A DNA stretch of 64,000 nt from Nonomuraea endophytica (GTDB taxonomy: Bacteria; Actinomycetota; Actinomycetes; Streptosporangiales; Streptosporangiaceae). Under the pieces are notes generated by a model. The model was given only the letters and a program-made list of their open reading frames with translations, did not search any database and had not been told where the DNA came from. This document shows, piece after piece, positions 33,164 through 42,460 of this stretch. The stretch lies in assembly GCF_014203235.1 (NCBI RefSeq), contig NZ_JACHIN010000004.1, positions 1 to 64,000 of the forward strand, written 5' to 3'. How positions within the stretch are numbered: position 1 is the stretch's first letter; each line of letters starts with the position of its first letter. The translations under genes were made by a program, and so were the position numbers.

Positions 33164-33971
33164 GGATCTCCGCCTCGCCGGCCGCGCGCATGGCCTCCAC
33201 CGGGACGTCCGCGCGGCCGGTCATCAGCTCCACCTGCCGCACCGCCTGGTGCAGCAGCATCGCGAACCCGCCCACCACGCGCCCGCCCGCCTCCCGCACG
33301 CTGGCCACCGCCTTCGTGGGCCACGGCGCGTAGACCACGTCGAACAACGCCGGCACACCCGCCAGCGCCCCCGCGTAACCGTCGGCCGCGCCGGCCGGCA
33401 GCGTGGAGACCACGAGATCGACGCCGAGCAGGTCGTCCAGCTCGTCCAGCGGCGCCACCCGCAGCGCCACCCCCAGCCGCTCGGCCACCCCGGCCGTCTC
33501 GGCCGCCCGCCCGGCATCCCGTACGGCCAGCGTCACCCGCTCCAGCCCCAGGTTCCGCAGAGCCGCCAGCGCCGAACCGGCGGTCGCTCCCCCGCCCAGC
33601 ACCAGCGCGGAACCCGGCCGCGGCACCCCCGCCTCGGCCAGCGCCCGCTCGATCCCGTACACGTCGGTGTTCTCACCATGCGCGGAACCGTCCCGGAACA
33701 CGACCGTGTTGGCCCCGCCAACATCAACGGCCAGCTCGGAGACGGTGTCCAGCAAGGGCAGCACGGCCCGCTTGAGCGGCATCGTCAGCGACAGCCCCGC
33801 CCACTCCCCGACCTCACCGCGCAGGCCCGCCATCCGCGCGGGCAGCCCCGCCTCATCACACTCGAAGGCGTCGTAGGTCCAGTCGTCCAGGCCCATCGCC
33901 TGGTACGCCGCCCTGTGCAGGTACGGCGAGAGCGAATGCGCGATCGGCGAACCGAGAACCGCTGCCCGCAT
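33138..33971 (-). CDS. aroE: Shikimate dehydrogenase
   Basis: An NADP-dependent enzyme of the shikimate pathway, 277 residues. GSPIAHSLSPYLHRAAYQAMG forms the substrate site, LTMPLKRAVLPLLD holds the catalytic lysine, NTVVFRDG and GENTDVYGI follow, and GGGATAGSALAAL is the cofactor loop. The ATG at 33971 has a GGGAGGGG site; an upstream start in frame is not needed. It lies at the end of the alaS-ruvX-mltG-aroE block. I see no aroC downstream, where it often follows; the toxin-antitoxin pair is there instead. Confidence 0.93.
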   Translation of the reverse strand: MRAAVLGSPIAHSLSPYLHRAAYQAMGLDDWTYDAFECDEAGLPARMAGLRGEVGEWAGLSLTMPLKRAVLPLLDTVSELAVDVGGANTVVFRDGSAHGENTDVYGIERALAEAGVPRPGSALVLGGGATAGSALAALRNLGLERVTLAVRDAGRAAETAGVAERLGVALRVAPLDELDDLLGVDLVVSTLPAGAADGYAGALAGVPALFDVVYAPWPTKAVASVREAGGRVVGGFAMLLHQAVRQVELMTGRADVPVEAMRAAGEAEILRRASRMD

Positions 33972-34038
33972 GAAACCCCTCCCTATCCAGGGGAGGACCC
34001 TACCCCCGCCACCAATCCAGCCGAAAATCAACGGCCCA

Positions 34039-34166
34039 GGAAAACACCACTTGGCGGGTCAGGAACACCACTTGACGCCCCAGGGACAACTACCTGTGGG
34101 CCAGAACGCCACTTGGCGGGCCGGGACACCACTTAGGGGGCCGGGGAACACCACTTGGCGGGCCGA
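34039..34166. repeat. 21-bp tandem repeat between aroE and mltG
   Basis: Six head-to-tail copies of a unit near GGAACACCACTTGGCGGGCC (20-23 bp each) with substitutions fill a third of the 386-bp gap between aroE (start 33971) and the first mltG gene (stop 34358). There are no unique spacers, so this is not a CRISPR array. No reading frame runs through it convincingly. The rest of the gap (34167-34261) shows nothing I can name. Confidence 0.8.
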
Positions 34167-34261
34167 GGCGGGCCGTTGCGGCGGGGAGTGTGTCCGACGT
34201 GAGAAGCGATCCCCCCGACCTGCGCCCGCCCGCGACGGCGGGTGGCGTCTCGCTGGCTTGC

Positions 34262-34328
34262 CGTAACGGAAAGGTGGCCCTCAGAGAGGGCCCACCGCAA
34301 CGGAAAGTGGCCTTAAGAGAGGGCCCGC
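34262..34328 (-). terminator. Two tandem hairpins after the first mltG gene
   Basis: A 33-34 bp unit, with CGNAACGGAAAG followed by GTGGCC and GAGAGGGCCC, occurs twice. On the minus strand each copy folds into a GC-rich hairpin (GTGGGCCCTC / GAGGGCCAC in the stronger one) followed by a short T-run. They lie 30-95 nt past the mltG stop and are probable duplicated terminators. Confidence 0.6.
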
Positions 34329-34357
34329 CGAGGACGGGCCATGGGAAACGTCTCCGG

Positions 34358-35506
34358 TCAGCCGCCGTTCTTCTTGTATTCGTTCAGGAGAACCTGGAAC
34401 TCCGCGTCCGTGGTGGCGAACTTGGTGACCTGGCTGTTCGGGTCGGTGGCGACGAAGTACAGCCATGTGCCCGGCGTCGGGTTGAGCGCGGCCTCGATCG
34501 CGTGGTCGCCCGGGTTGGCGATGGGGCCGGGCGGCAGGCCCAGGTGCAGGTACGTGTTGTACTTCGACGGCGTCTTCGTCTCGGCGAAGGTGGCGGCCGT
34601 CTTGTACTTGCCGAGCGCGTACATGACCGTGCTGTCCATCTTCAGGTGCATCTCCGGCTTGTGGGCGAGCCGGTTGTAGACGACGCGGGAGATCTTGCCC
34701 ATGTCCTCCTGGCGCCCGGCCTCCGCCTGGATGATGCTCGCGATGATCATGATCTCGTGCGGTGTGCGGCCGAGGTCCTTGGCGCCCGCCTCCAGGCCGG
34801 TCCGGTCGGCGGTCTCCTTGAAGCGGTCGACCATCTTGGTGAGGATCGCGGTCGCGCTCGACTTCGGCGGGAACTGGTAGGTCGCGGGGAACGCGTAACC
34901 CTCCAGGCGGCCCTTGGCGTAGTCGGGCAGGCCGAGGTCGCCGGCCTTCTTGGCGGCGGCGGTGAAGTCCTTGGCCGGGACCTTCGTCTTCTCGGCGAGC
35001 TGCGTGAACGTGTCGCTGAGGCGCAGGCCCTCCTTGAGCGTCACCTCGGTGTACTGCCGGTTGTTCGAGTCGAGTTCGGTGACGGCGTCGGCGGCGCGCA
35101 TCTGCTTGCGCAGCGTGTAGTGGCCGGGGACGAGCGAGGCGCTCTTGCCGGAGTTGGTGACGGCGTTGATGAAGGCTCTGGAGTCCTTGATGACGCCGAG
35201 GCGCTCGAGTTCCTCCGCGACGTCGGTGGCGCTCTGGCCCTGCCTGATCTCCAGGGCGACCGAGCCGCTGCCGGGGCCGGAGAAGTCGCCGGGCACGAGG
35301 CGGTCGCTCACCCACAGGTAGCCGTAGTAGCCACCGCCGCCGACGATGCCGAGCAAGACGATGAGCGCGAGCAGCGGCGCCAGGAAACCGCCGCGGTTGC
35401 GACGGCGGCGACGGCGTCGCCCGCGCCGGCCGTTGCCCTTCTGGCGGCGCGAGCGTCCGTTGTCGTCCTCGGGGCCGAGGAGGAGGTCCATGTCGAGATC
35501 GTTCAT
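34358..35506 (-). CDS. mltG: Endolytic murein transglycosylase MltG, copy 1
   Basis: A membrane-anchored lytic transglycosylase of about 382 residues that cuts nascent glycan strands. A basic cytoplasmic stretch of arginines (about 20-38) precedes one transmembrane helix (LAPLLALIVLLGIVGGGGYYG), then a LysM-like part (VALEIRQGQSATDVAEEL) and the YceG domain with IIASIIQAEAGR, which carries the catalytic glutamate, VVYNRL and KYNTYLHLGLPPGPIANPG. The start is uncertain: ATG at 35506, or TTG at 35521 close to GGGAG. It follows a second MltG-type gene by about 210 nt. Confidence 0.92.
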   Translation of the reverse strand: MNDLDMDLLLGPEDDNGRSRRQKGNGRRGRRRRRRRNRGGFLAPLLALIVLLGIVGGGGYYGYLWVSDRLVPGDFSGPGSGSVALEIRQGQSATDVAEELERLGVIKDSRAFINAVTNSGKSASLVPGHYTLRKQMRAADAVTELDSNNRQYTEVTLKEGLRLSDTFTQLAEKTKVPAKDFTAAAKKAGDLGLPDYAKGRLEGYAFPATYQFPPKSSATAILTKMVDRFKETADRTGLEAGAKDLGRTPHEIMIIASIIQAEAGRQEDMGKISRVVYNRLAHKPEMHLKMDSTVMYALGKYKTAATFAETKTPSKYNTYLHLGLPPGPIANPGDHAIEAALNPTPGTWLYFVATDPNSQVTKFATTDAEFQVLLNEYKKNGG

Positions 35507-35717
35507 AGCTGCGATGGCCAATCTCCCGGTATGACCGGCCTGGCGTCAAGACCGGCGAGGGTTACCGAGCGGAACGGGGGGAACCGCCGGTCACAAGCGG
35601 ATGACCAGCGATGATCACTCTGAGTAGCCATGCTAGGGGACGCTGAGAGTGCGTGCGCCCCTTCCGCGGGGCGGCGCAGGGACAGTCCCTGCGGGACGGG
35701 GGGTGTCCCGACGAGCA

Positions 35718-37220
35718 TCAGTTGGTCCCGAGGTATTCGTTCAGCTCTTCCCGGTATCTCACAAACTCACTCTCTTTATCGGTGAATTTCGTGATTCTAT
35801 GCTCCGGATCGGTGGTGACAAACCAGTACCAATCACCCTCGGCAGGGTTCAAAGCCGCCATCAGCGCCTTCTCTCCAGGGTTGGAGATCGGTCCCGGCGG
35901 CAGCCCCTCGCGGAGGTAGGTGTTGTACGGCGAGCGCACCCGGGTGTCCTTCTCCGAGACCTTGAGCGTGCGGCGGCTCTGGGCGTACAGCACGGTGGTG
36001 TCGAGCTGCAGCGGCATGCCCAGCCCCATCCGGTTGTAGATCACCCTGGCGATCTTCGGATAGTCGGCGTCCCTGCCGCCCTCGGCCTGGACGATGCTGG
36101 CCACCGTCACGACCTCCAGCGGCGTCAGGTTCACCTCGGGAGCACGCTGCGCCAGCTTCACCTCCCTGGCCGCCGTCGTGAACCGCTCCACCATCGCCGC
36201 GACCACGTCCGTGGCGGAGGAGTCCGGGTCGATCTCGTACGTCGCCGGGAACAGGAACCCCTCCACGCCCCGCGCGTACTCCGGCAGCCCGAGCAGGTCG
36301 GTGTCGACCGAGCGCAGCTCGTTCAGCGGCAGCCCGCCCTGGGCCGCCACCCGCCGGAACACCTCCTCGGCCCGCATGCCCTCCGGCACCGACACCTTCT
36401 TCACGACCCGCGACCCGGGATGCAGCAGCATGTCCACGGCCGCCCCCGCCGCCATGCCCTTGCGCAGCCGGTAGTGCCCCGGCCGCAGCCGGTCGGCGAC
36501 CGCCTTCTGCTCGGTGGCGTTGATGAACGAACGCGCGCTCGCCACCACCCCCGCCGCCGTCAGCGCCGCGCCGACCTCTCCCGCGCTGGAGCCGGGCTGG
36601 ATGCGCACCGTGACCGCGCCGCTCCCCTGCCCGTCGAAGTCATCGGGCAGCAGGTACGGCTTCGCCACCACATAACCACCCACACCCACCGCCACCACCG
36701 ACGCGGCGAACCCGGCCACCAGCAACCCCTTGGTCCGCCGGGTGAGACCACGCTGGGCGGGCAGGGGCACGGTCTCCGCGCCCACCTCCTCGGCCACGTC
36801 GATCTCCCCACCGGCCAGCAGTTCCTCGGCCAGCGAGCCCGGGTCGTCCTTGGCCCCGCCCTGGGGCGGAACGGCGGCGGCGAGCCCCGCCCCATCCCAG
36901 GCCCGATCCTGCCCAGCCCTGGACCCCGCCTCGCCTCCCGGCGACCCCTGCTCAGGCACAAAGGCCCCCCGCCCGGCCCGCTCCCCCGCAGCCGACGGCT
37001 CCGCGGGCGCGGCGCCCACAGACGACCGCTCCGTAGGCGCGGCTCCCGCCGACGACCGCTCCGCGGGCACGGCCGGCTCCGCAGGTGCGGCGGCCGAAGA
37101 CGACGCACCCCCGGCCGGCTTCTCCGCAGGCGAAGGCTCCGGAGACGGTGCGTCTTCGGGTGATGGGTCTTCGGGACGGGAGTCCGGGGCAGAGTCGGCC
37201 GGGTGCTCGGTTCCGCTCAC
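35718..37220 (-). CDS. MltG-type transglycosylase, copy 2, with long disordered N-terminus
   Basis: The 500-residue paralogue of the next gene. Its first 155 residues are rich in P, A, E, S and G with short repeats (RSSAGAAPTE, RSSVGAAPAE) and should be disordered in the cytoplasm. A transmembrane helix (GLLVAGFAASVVAVGVGGYVV) follows. The outer part keeps VASIVQAEGGR with the catalytic glutamate, VIYNRM and SPYNTYLREGLPPGPISNPG, so it looks active. The GTG start overlaps the ruvX stop as GTGA. In the 210-nt gap to copy 1 there is a GCAGGGAC/GTCCCTGC inverted repeat (about 35675-35691). Confidence 0.88.
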   Translation of the reverse strand: MSGTEHPADSAPDSRPEDPSPEDAPSPEPSPAEKPAGGASSSAAAPAEPAVPAERSSAGAAPTERSSVGAAPAEPSAAGERAGRGAFVPEQGSPGGEAGSRAGQDRAWDGAGLAAAVPPQGGAKDDPGSLAEELLAGGEIDVAEEVGAETVPLPAQRGLTRRTKGLLVAGFAASVVAVGVGGYVVAKPYLLPDDFDGQGSGAVTVRIQPGSSAGEVGAALTAAGVVASARSFINATEQKAVADRLRPGHYRLRKGMAAGAAVDMLLHPGSRVVKKVSVPEGMRAEEVFRRVAAQGGLPLNELRSVDTDLLGLPEYARGVEGFLFPATYEIDPDSSATDVVAAMVERFTTAAREVKLAQRAPEVNLTPLEVVTVASIVQAEGGRDADYPKIARVIYNRMGLGMPLQLDTTVLYAQSRRTLKVSEKDTRVRSPYNTYLREGLPPGPISNPGEKALMAALNPAEGDWYWFVTTDPEHRITKFTDKESEFVRYREELNEYLGTN

Positions 37221-37699
37221 CGGGCCGTCCCGTCGTCCGCCCCGGCGGGCGGATCGACGGGTCTGCCGGGTGGCTCGCCTGTGGCGCGTTCCCGGTCGAG
37301 GGCGTCCTGCAGCAGCACCACGGCGGCCGCCTGGTCGACGACCCCGCGCTGCTTCTTGGCCTTGACCCCGCTGGCCCGCAGCCCCTGCTGGGCGGCGACC
37401 GTGGTCAGCCGCTCGTCGTAGAGCCGGACCGGGATGGGCGCCAGCCGTACCGAAAGAGAGCGGGCGAAGGCGCGGGCCAGCTCGGCGGCCTGCCCCTCGC
37501 GGCCGGACAGCGAGGTGGGCAGGCCCACGATCACCTCGATCGCCTCGTGCTCGGCGGCGATCGCCGCGATCCTGGTCTGGTCGCCCTTGCCGCGCCTGAC
37601 CGTTTCGACCGGGGTGGCCAGCAGTCCCGAGGGGTCGCTGCGGGCCACGCCGATGCGTACGGACCCGACGTCGACGCCGAGCCTTGTGCCGAACCTCAT
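37217..37699 (-). CDS. ruvX: RuvX/YqgF-type RNase H-fold nuclease
   Basis: A 160-residue protein of the family known as putative pre-16S rRNA processing nuclease or Holliday junction resolvase. LGVDVGSVRIGVA carries the first aspartate, GLPTSLSGREG and YDERLTT the glutamate, and VVDQAAAVVLLQDAL the last aspartate. The ATG lies 1 nt after the alaS stop; the stop overlaps the second MltG gene. The C-terminal tail is proline-rich and longer than in short family members. Confidence 0.92.
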   Translation of the reverse strand: MRFGTRLGVDVGSVRIGVARSDPSGLLATPVETVRRGKGDQTRIAAIAAEHEAIEVIVGLPTSLSGREGQAAELARAFARSLSVRLAPIPVRLYDERLTTVAAQQGLRASGVKAKKQRGVVDQAAAVVLLQDALDRERATGEPPGRPVDPPAGADDGTAR

Positions 37700-37700
37700 G

Positions 37701-40373
37701 TCAGGTGAGCTGCTCACCGACGGACCGCTCGACAGCCTGCAGCGCCTGGTCGACGGCGCCCGCGTCGGTGCCACCGCCCTGCGCGACATCGTCCTTGCCG
37801 CCACCGCCACCCCCAAGTGCCTTGGCGGCGACGCCGACCAGTCGCCCGGCCTTGAGACCACGCTCGCGTCCCGCCTCGTTGACCGCGGCAACCACCACGG
37901 GCCGTTCGGTGGGGGCCCCAGCGATCACGACGACCGCCGGGCGGTCGGCCGGGAACCTGCCGCGCACATCAAGCGCGAGCTTACGCAGGTCATCGGCACC
38001 GGTTCCATCAGGCGCGCGGTGCGCGACGAAGGAGACTCCGTGCAGGTCACGAGCCTGCGCCGCGAGCTCGCCGGCGATCTGGAGCACCTGGGCCGAGCGC
38101 AGCTTCTCCAGGTCCTTCTCGGCGACGCGCAGCCGGGACACGATGCCCTCGATGCGCTCGGGCAGCTCCTCGCGGCGGGCCTTGAGCTGCTCGGTGAGCT
38201 GGGCGACGAGCAGGCTCTCACGGGCCAGGAAGCGGAAGGCGTCGATGCCGACCAGCGCCTCGACGCGGCGCACGCCGGCGCCGACGGACTGCTCGCCGAG
38301 CACCTTGACCAGGCCGAGCTGGCCGGAGCTGTGGACGTGGGTGCCGCCGCACAGCTCGCGGGAGTAGTCGCCGATCTCGACGACACGGACCTCGTCGCCG
38401 TACTTCTCGCCGAACATGGCCAGGGCGCCCATGGCGCGCGCCTCGGCCTGCGTGGTGTAGAAGGCGTTGACCTGGAGGTCGTTGATGAGGATGGCGTTGA
38501 CCTCGTCCTCGACGTCGCGCAGCACGCTCTGCGGCACGGCGCCGGCGGCGGTGAAGTCGAAGCGGAAGCGGCCGGGCGAGTTCTCCGAGCCGGCCTGCGC
38601 CGCGGTCTCGCCGAGCGCGTTCTTGAACCCGCGGTGGACGAGGTGGGTGGCGCTGTGGCTGCGCGAGATCGCGCGGCGGCGCTCGATGTCGATCTCGGCG
38701 TGCGCCTCGTCGCCGGCCCTGATCTCGCCCTCGCGCACGCGTCCGCGGTGGACGACCAGGCCGCCGATGGGCGACTGCACGTCGAGGATCTCGGCCTCGC
38801 CGCCGCTGGTGCGGATGACGCCCTGGTCGGCGAGCTGGCCGCCGCCCTCGGCGTAGAAGGGGGTACGGCCCAGCACGATCTCGACCGTGGCGCCCTTGCC
38901 GGCGACGGGCACGGTGGCGCCGTCGACGAGGATGCCCAGGATGGTGGAGTCGGCTTCGGTGGCGTCGTAGCCGAGGAACTCGACCTTGCCCGCCTTCTCC
39001 AGCAGCGTGCCGAAGACGGAGATGTCGGCATTGCCGGTCTTCTTGGCCTTCGCGTCGGCCTTGGCGCGCTCGCGCTGCTCCTTCATGAGGCGGCGGAAGC
39101 CGTCCTCGTCGACCTGCAGGCCCTGCTCGGCCGCCATCTCCAGGGTGAGGTCGATGGGGAAGCCATAGGTGTCGTGGAGCTGGAAGGCCTGGTCGCCGGA
39201 GAGCGTGCGGCCGGACTTGCGCTTGGTCTCCTCGACCGCGACGTCGAAGATCGCGGTGCCGGTGCGCAGCGTGCCGAGGAAGGAGGCCTCCTCGGCGTCG
39301 ACGACCGCGTGGATCTGCGGGGCGTCGGCCTTGAGCTCGGGGTAGGTCTCGCCCATCGCGTCGATGGTGACGTCGGTGAGCTCGTGCATGTAGCGCTCTT
39401 CGCCGGAGCCCAGCAGGCGCAGGTTGCGGATCGAGCGGCGCAGGATGCGGCGCAGCACGTAGCCGCGGCCCTCGTTGCTGGGCGCGACGCCGTCGGCGAC
39501 CAGCATGGTGCCGGTGCGGACGTGGTCGGCGATCACCCGCAGGCTGATGTCGGCGCGCGGGTCGCGGCCGTAGCGGGTCTTGGTGAGCTCGGCGGCCTTG
39601 TCGAGGATCTTGTAGGTGGTGTCGATCTCGTAGAGGTTGTCGACGCCCTGCAGGATCGTCGCCATGCGCTCCAGGCCCATGCCGGTGTCGATGTTCTTGG
39701 CGGGCAGCTCGCCCGCGACGTCGAAGTCGACCTTCGAGCGCACCGCGCTGAGCTGGTACTGCATGAAGACGTTGTTCCAGACCTCGAGATAACGGTCCTC
39801 GTCGGCCACCGGGCCGCCGTCCCTGCCGTATTCCTGGCCGCGGTCGTAGTAGATCTCCGAGCAGGGGCCGCCGGGGCCGGGCACGCCCATGTGCCAGTAG
39901 TTGTCCTCCAGGCCGCGGCGCTGGATGCGCTCCATGGGCACGCCGACCTTGTTGTGCCAGATGTCGATCGCCTCGTCGTCGTCGAGGAAGACCGTCACCC
40001 AGAGCTTCTCCTCCGGGAAGCCGAAGCCGCCGTCGGACTCGGCGTTGGTCAGCAGCTCCCAGGCGAAGGGGATCGCCTGGTCCTTGAAGTAGTCGCCGAA
40101 GGAGAAGTTGCCGAGCATCTGGAAGAACGTCGCGTGGCGCGTGGTCTTGCCGACCTCTTCGATGTCGGGCGTGCGCACGCACTTCTGCACACTGGCCAGC
40201 CGGGCCGCCGGAGGCTTGCGCTGCCCCAGGAAGTACGGCTTGAACGGGACCATGCCCGCGGGCACCAGCAGCAACGTGGGGTCTTCGGCGATCAGGCTGG
40301 CCGAGGGCACTACTTTGTGCCCACGCTCCTCGAAGAAGCGCAGGAAGCGGCGAGCGATTTCTGCCGACTCCAT
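37701..40373 (-). CDS. alaS: Alanyl-tRNA synthetase
   Basis: An 890-residue class II synthetase with editing. The catalytic domain shows [48 protein letters not shown]; the editing domain has the zinc-type motif [11 protein letters not shown] and CGGTHV; a C-terminal coiled coil and glycine-rich C-Ala domain ([17 protein letters not shown]) follow. The ATG at 40373 has AAGGA 8 nt upstream; two in-frame ATGs upstream are less well placed. Confidence 0.97.
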   Translation of the reverse strand: MESAEIARRFLRFFEERGHKVVPSASLIAEDPTLLLVPAGMVPFKPYFLGQRKPPAARLASVQKCVRTPDIEEVGKTTRHATFFQMLGNFSFGDYFKDQAIPFAWELLTNAESDGGFGFPEEKLWVTVFLDDDEAIDIWHNKVGVPMERIQRRGLEDNYWHMGVPGPGGPCSEIYYDRGQEYGRDGGPVADEDRYLEVWNNVFMQYQLSAVRSKVDFDVAGELPAKNIDTGMGLERMATILQGVDNLYEIDTTYKILDKAAELTKTRYGRDPRADISLRVIADHVRTGTMLVADGVAPSNEGRGYVLRRILRRSIRNLRLLGSGEERYMHELTDVTIDAMGETYPELKADAPQIHAVVDAEEASFLGTLRTGTAIFDVAVEETKRKSGRTLSGDQAFQLHDTYGFPIDLTLEMAAEQGLQVDEDGFRRLMKEQRERAKADAKAKKTGNADISVFGTLLEKAGKVEFLGYDATEADSTILGILVDGATVPVAGKGATVEIVLGRTPFYAEGGGQLADQGVIRTSGGEAEILDVQSPIGGLVVHRGRVREGEIRAGDEAHAEIDIERRRAISRSHSATHLVHRGFKNALGETAAQAGSENSPGRFRFDFTAAGAVPQSVLRDVEDEVNAILINDLQVNAFYTTQAEARAMGALAMFGEKYGDEVRVVEIGDYSRELCGGTHVHSSGQLGLVKVLGEQSVGAGVRRVEALVGIDAFRFLARESLLVAQLTEQLKARREELPERIEGIVSRLRVAEKDLEKLRSAQVLQIAGELAAQARDLHGVSFVAHRAPDGTGADDLRKLALDVRGRFPADRPAVVVIAGAPTERPVVVAAVNEAGRERGLKAGRLVGVAAKALGGGGGGKDDVAQGGGTDAGAVDQALQAVERSVGEQLT

Positions 40374-40391
40374 ATCAGCCATCCTTTGCAA

Positions 40392-40622
40392 TCAGTGGTG
40401 GTTGTCACTGTTGTCGAGCCCGAAGCGGGCGCGCAACATGGTTTCGCGCTCGGCGGCCTCGCCGAGCGCGTCCGAGGTAAAGTCTCTCACCTGCTCAAGC
40501 AGCCCGGCCGCGTTGTTCACGGTACGGCGGGCGACATGCTCGGGACGCAGGGCCTGCAGCCTGCGCATCACCCAAACGGCGGTGAACGCGCCGAGCGACA
40601 GGTAGAACAGGCGGCGGATCAT
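40392..40622 (-). CDS. Small membrane-associated protein (DUF6167-like)
   Basis: The 76-residue product has one N-terminal hydrophobic helix (LFYLSLGAFTAVWVM) and a helical, charged rest (NNAAGLLEQVRDFTSDALGEAAERE). I recognise it by size and place as the actinobacterial protein always found between alaS and the DUF948 gene. Function unknown. Its start overlaps the DUF948 stop by 4 nt (ATGA). Confidence 0.75.
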   Translation of the reverse strand: MIRRLFYLSLGAFTAVWVMRRLQALRPEHVARRTVNNAAGLLEQVRDFTSDALGEAAERETMLRARFGLDNSDNHH

Positions 40623-41005
40623 CCGTGCCGCCTCACTTTGCGGTGCGGGCGGCGGGCCTGGATCGCCCTGCGCACACCGTAGCTGAGCGCCGAGACCTTG
40701 ATCAGCGGGCCGGTGAAGATCGTCTGCGTCACCCCGCTGAGCTTGGCCGCGTGCGAGCTGACCTGCTTGACGTCCTTCGTGATCGCCTCGACCGCGACGA
40801 GCTGGCGGTTGGCCTCGTTGACCGTGACGGTGACGTCTTCGAGCAACGGCACCACCCGCGCGCTCAGGTCGGAGACCATCTTGGTGGTCTCGGTGAGCAG
40901 CCGGGCGAGCTTGACGAGCACCATGGCCAGCACGCAGACCAGGACTATCCAGCCCGTGGCGGCGATCAGCCCGGCGACCTCTCCAGCGGTAAGCACTCCG
41001 CTCAT
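40619..41005 (-). CDS. DUF948-family membrane protein
   Basis: A 128-residue protein with an N-terminal transmembrane helix (AGLIAATGWIVLVCVLAMVLVKLARL) and a helical region (TETTKMVSDLSARVVPLLEDVTVTVNEAN) typical of DUF948, ending in a basic tail (RPHRKVRRHG). DUF948 proteins are found next to alaS in Gram-positives; their job is unknown. It is probably the first gene of the transcript leading to alaS. Confidence 0.82.
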   Translation of the reverse strand: MSGVLTAGEVAGLIAATGWIVLVCVLAMVLVKLARLLTETTKMVSDLSARVVPLLEDVTVTVNEANRQLVAVEAITKDVKQVSSHAAKLSGVTQTIFTGPLIKVSALSYGVRRAIQARRPHRKVRRHG

Positions 41006-41183
41006 CTCCCTCTTACGCTGGGCCGGAACGCCAAGACCCTATCGCGTCCGCCCGACAGAAGAGGGCATCAAAGGTCGGCGGCAGGGCCCAGCGCGCGTGT
41101 GCGGCCCACCGGCAGCCGCTCAGGCACCACCCGCCACCTGCCACAGCACCGTGTCCGCAGCACGCCCACCGAAACGCGCGCCG

Positions 41184-41240
41184 ACCTCGGTGAGCTCACC
41201 CAAGCGGGCGACGGCCTCGGTGGGGCTCACCCAAGCGGGC
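41184..41240. repeat. Two direct repeats of about 27 bp
   Basis: The sequence CCTCGGTG(A/GG)GCTCACCCAAGCGGGC occurs twice, with 3-4 nt between the copies, just after the stop codon (41243) of the methyltransferase-like gene. The rest of the 237-bp gap (41006-41183) should hold the promoter of the DUF948-alaS transcript; I see no clear hexamer pair. Confidence 0.65.
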
Positions 41241-41242
41241 TT

Positions 41243-42460
41243 TCAGACGAGTTCGCGGGGGCCGCCGCCGAACGCGTCCACGCAGAGCTGGGCGAAGCCG
41301 TTCACGCAGGGCAGCTGGAGCAGCCAGCCGGCCAGCGCCCAGCCGAGGTGGACGTGGGTGAGCACGTGCGCGATGGCCGCGACGCCCTGCGCCCGCAGGC
41401 CGTCGGCGCGCTCGTAGGTGATGCGGCGCAGCCCGGCCGGGTGGGTCTCCGCGGCGACGACCCGCAGCGCGACCGGACCGCGGCGCTCGATCCAGGCGCC
41501 GACCTGGGAGCACTGCCCGCACGTGGCGGCCACGTACACGGTCGCGGGCACCGCGGCGGGCCGCCAGCGCGGCAGCCATGCCCGCACGGCGGCCCGGTAG
41601 GCGGCCCAGCCGGCGCCGAAGCGCCGCGTGAGCTGTTCGCCCTCGTGCCAGGCCGCCAGCCCGGCGCCGTAGGCGAAGCTGATCGCCGCGGCGGCGAGGA
41701 AGCGCACGTCGAGTACGGCCAGCAGCACGTACCCGGCGGTCATCGCCACCTGCATGGGATTGCGCACATAGGCGTAGGGCCCGCCGGTCACCAGCCGGCG
41801 GGGCGGGTCGTACGGAAAGGGCGTGCCCCCGCCCGTCCTCGCGAACTCCCGCACCGCCGACGCCCCCATCACGAACGGCACCGCCAGCACCTGCGCCATC
41901 AGCGCCAGCACCCAGGCGGGCTGCCGCCAAGCCCCGAGCAGCAGCACGGGCGCGACGACCCCGAGCCCCACGGCCAGCACCACCTGGAACCCGGCGCGGG
42001 CCAGAGGCAGCGTCCCCCGCACGGTCCAGCGGATCAGCAGCAGTCCGGGCACGAGCGCGAGCCCGACCGCCACCGTCTCGCCGATCAGCCAGTCAGGCCC
42101 GAGCACCACCACCGGTTCGGCCATCGGCATCACCGCCAGGTCGAACCAGGCAAGCCCGGCGGCGCCGAGCGCCAGGGGCGCCTCGGGGAAGGCCAGCGCG
42201 GGCAGCGCGCCCCACAGCAGCGCCCAGCCGAGCAGCAGGTCGAGCGGCACTCCGGCCAGCGTGCCGCCCTCGGCGTGGAAGGTCCACCAGCCGCTCTGGT
42301 TGACGGCCATGAGCACCATGGCGTTCCAGCCGGTGGCCAGGATGGCGGCGGCGATACGCGGCGGCCCGAGCCGGTCGGCCCGCGCGGCCAGCAGGGCCGC
42401 CACGAGGACGGCGGCCAGGGGCAGCATCAGACCGAGCCCCCTGATCAGGGTCGCGCTCAC
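41243..42460 (-). CDS. ICMT/PEMT-like membrane methyltransferase fused to a DCC-type thiol domain
   Basis: A 405-residue polytopic membrane protein. After six or more helices comes the isoprenylcysteine/phospholipid methyltransferase signature: LVTGGPYAYVRNPMQVAMTAGY and HEGEQLTRRFGAGWAAYRAAV. The last 110 residues resemble the thiol-disulfide DCC (DUF393) family: VAATCGQCSQVGAWIERRG with a C-x-x-C pair, LRRITYERADG and LLQLPCVNGFAQLC. I infer a lipid- or quinone-modifying enzyme linked to redox; the substrate is unknown. It is coupled by a 4-nt overlap to the membrane gene before it. Confidence 0.65.
   Translation of the reverse strand: MSATLIRGLGLMLPLAAVLVAALLAARADRLGPPRIAAAILATGWNAMVLMAVNQSGWWTFHAEGGTLAGVPLDLLLGWALLWGALPALAFPEAPLALGAAGLAWFDLAVMPMAEPVVVLGPDWLIGETVAVGLALVPGLLLIRWTVRGTLPLARAGFQVVLAVGLGVVAPVLLLGAWRQPAWVLALMAQVLAVPFVMGASAVREFARTGGGTPFPYDPPRRLVTGGPYAYVRNPMQVAMTAGYVLLAVLDVRFLAAAAISFAYGAGLAAWHEGEQLTRRFGAGWAAYRAAVRAWLPRWRPAAVPATVYVAATCGQCSQVGAWIERRGPVALRVVAAETHPAGLRRITYERADGLRAQGVAAIAHVLTHVHLGWALAGWLLQLPCVNGFAQLCVDAFGGGPRELV

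Noticed and set aside
34039..34166. Possible CRISPR array
   Set aside because: Units are contiguous and degenerate, have no unique spacers, and no cas gene is present.
37434..40682. 1082-codon open frame opposite alaS
   Set aside because: It mirrors alaS codons and has no recognisable domain or ribosome site; alaS on the other strand is certain.
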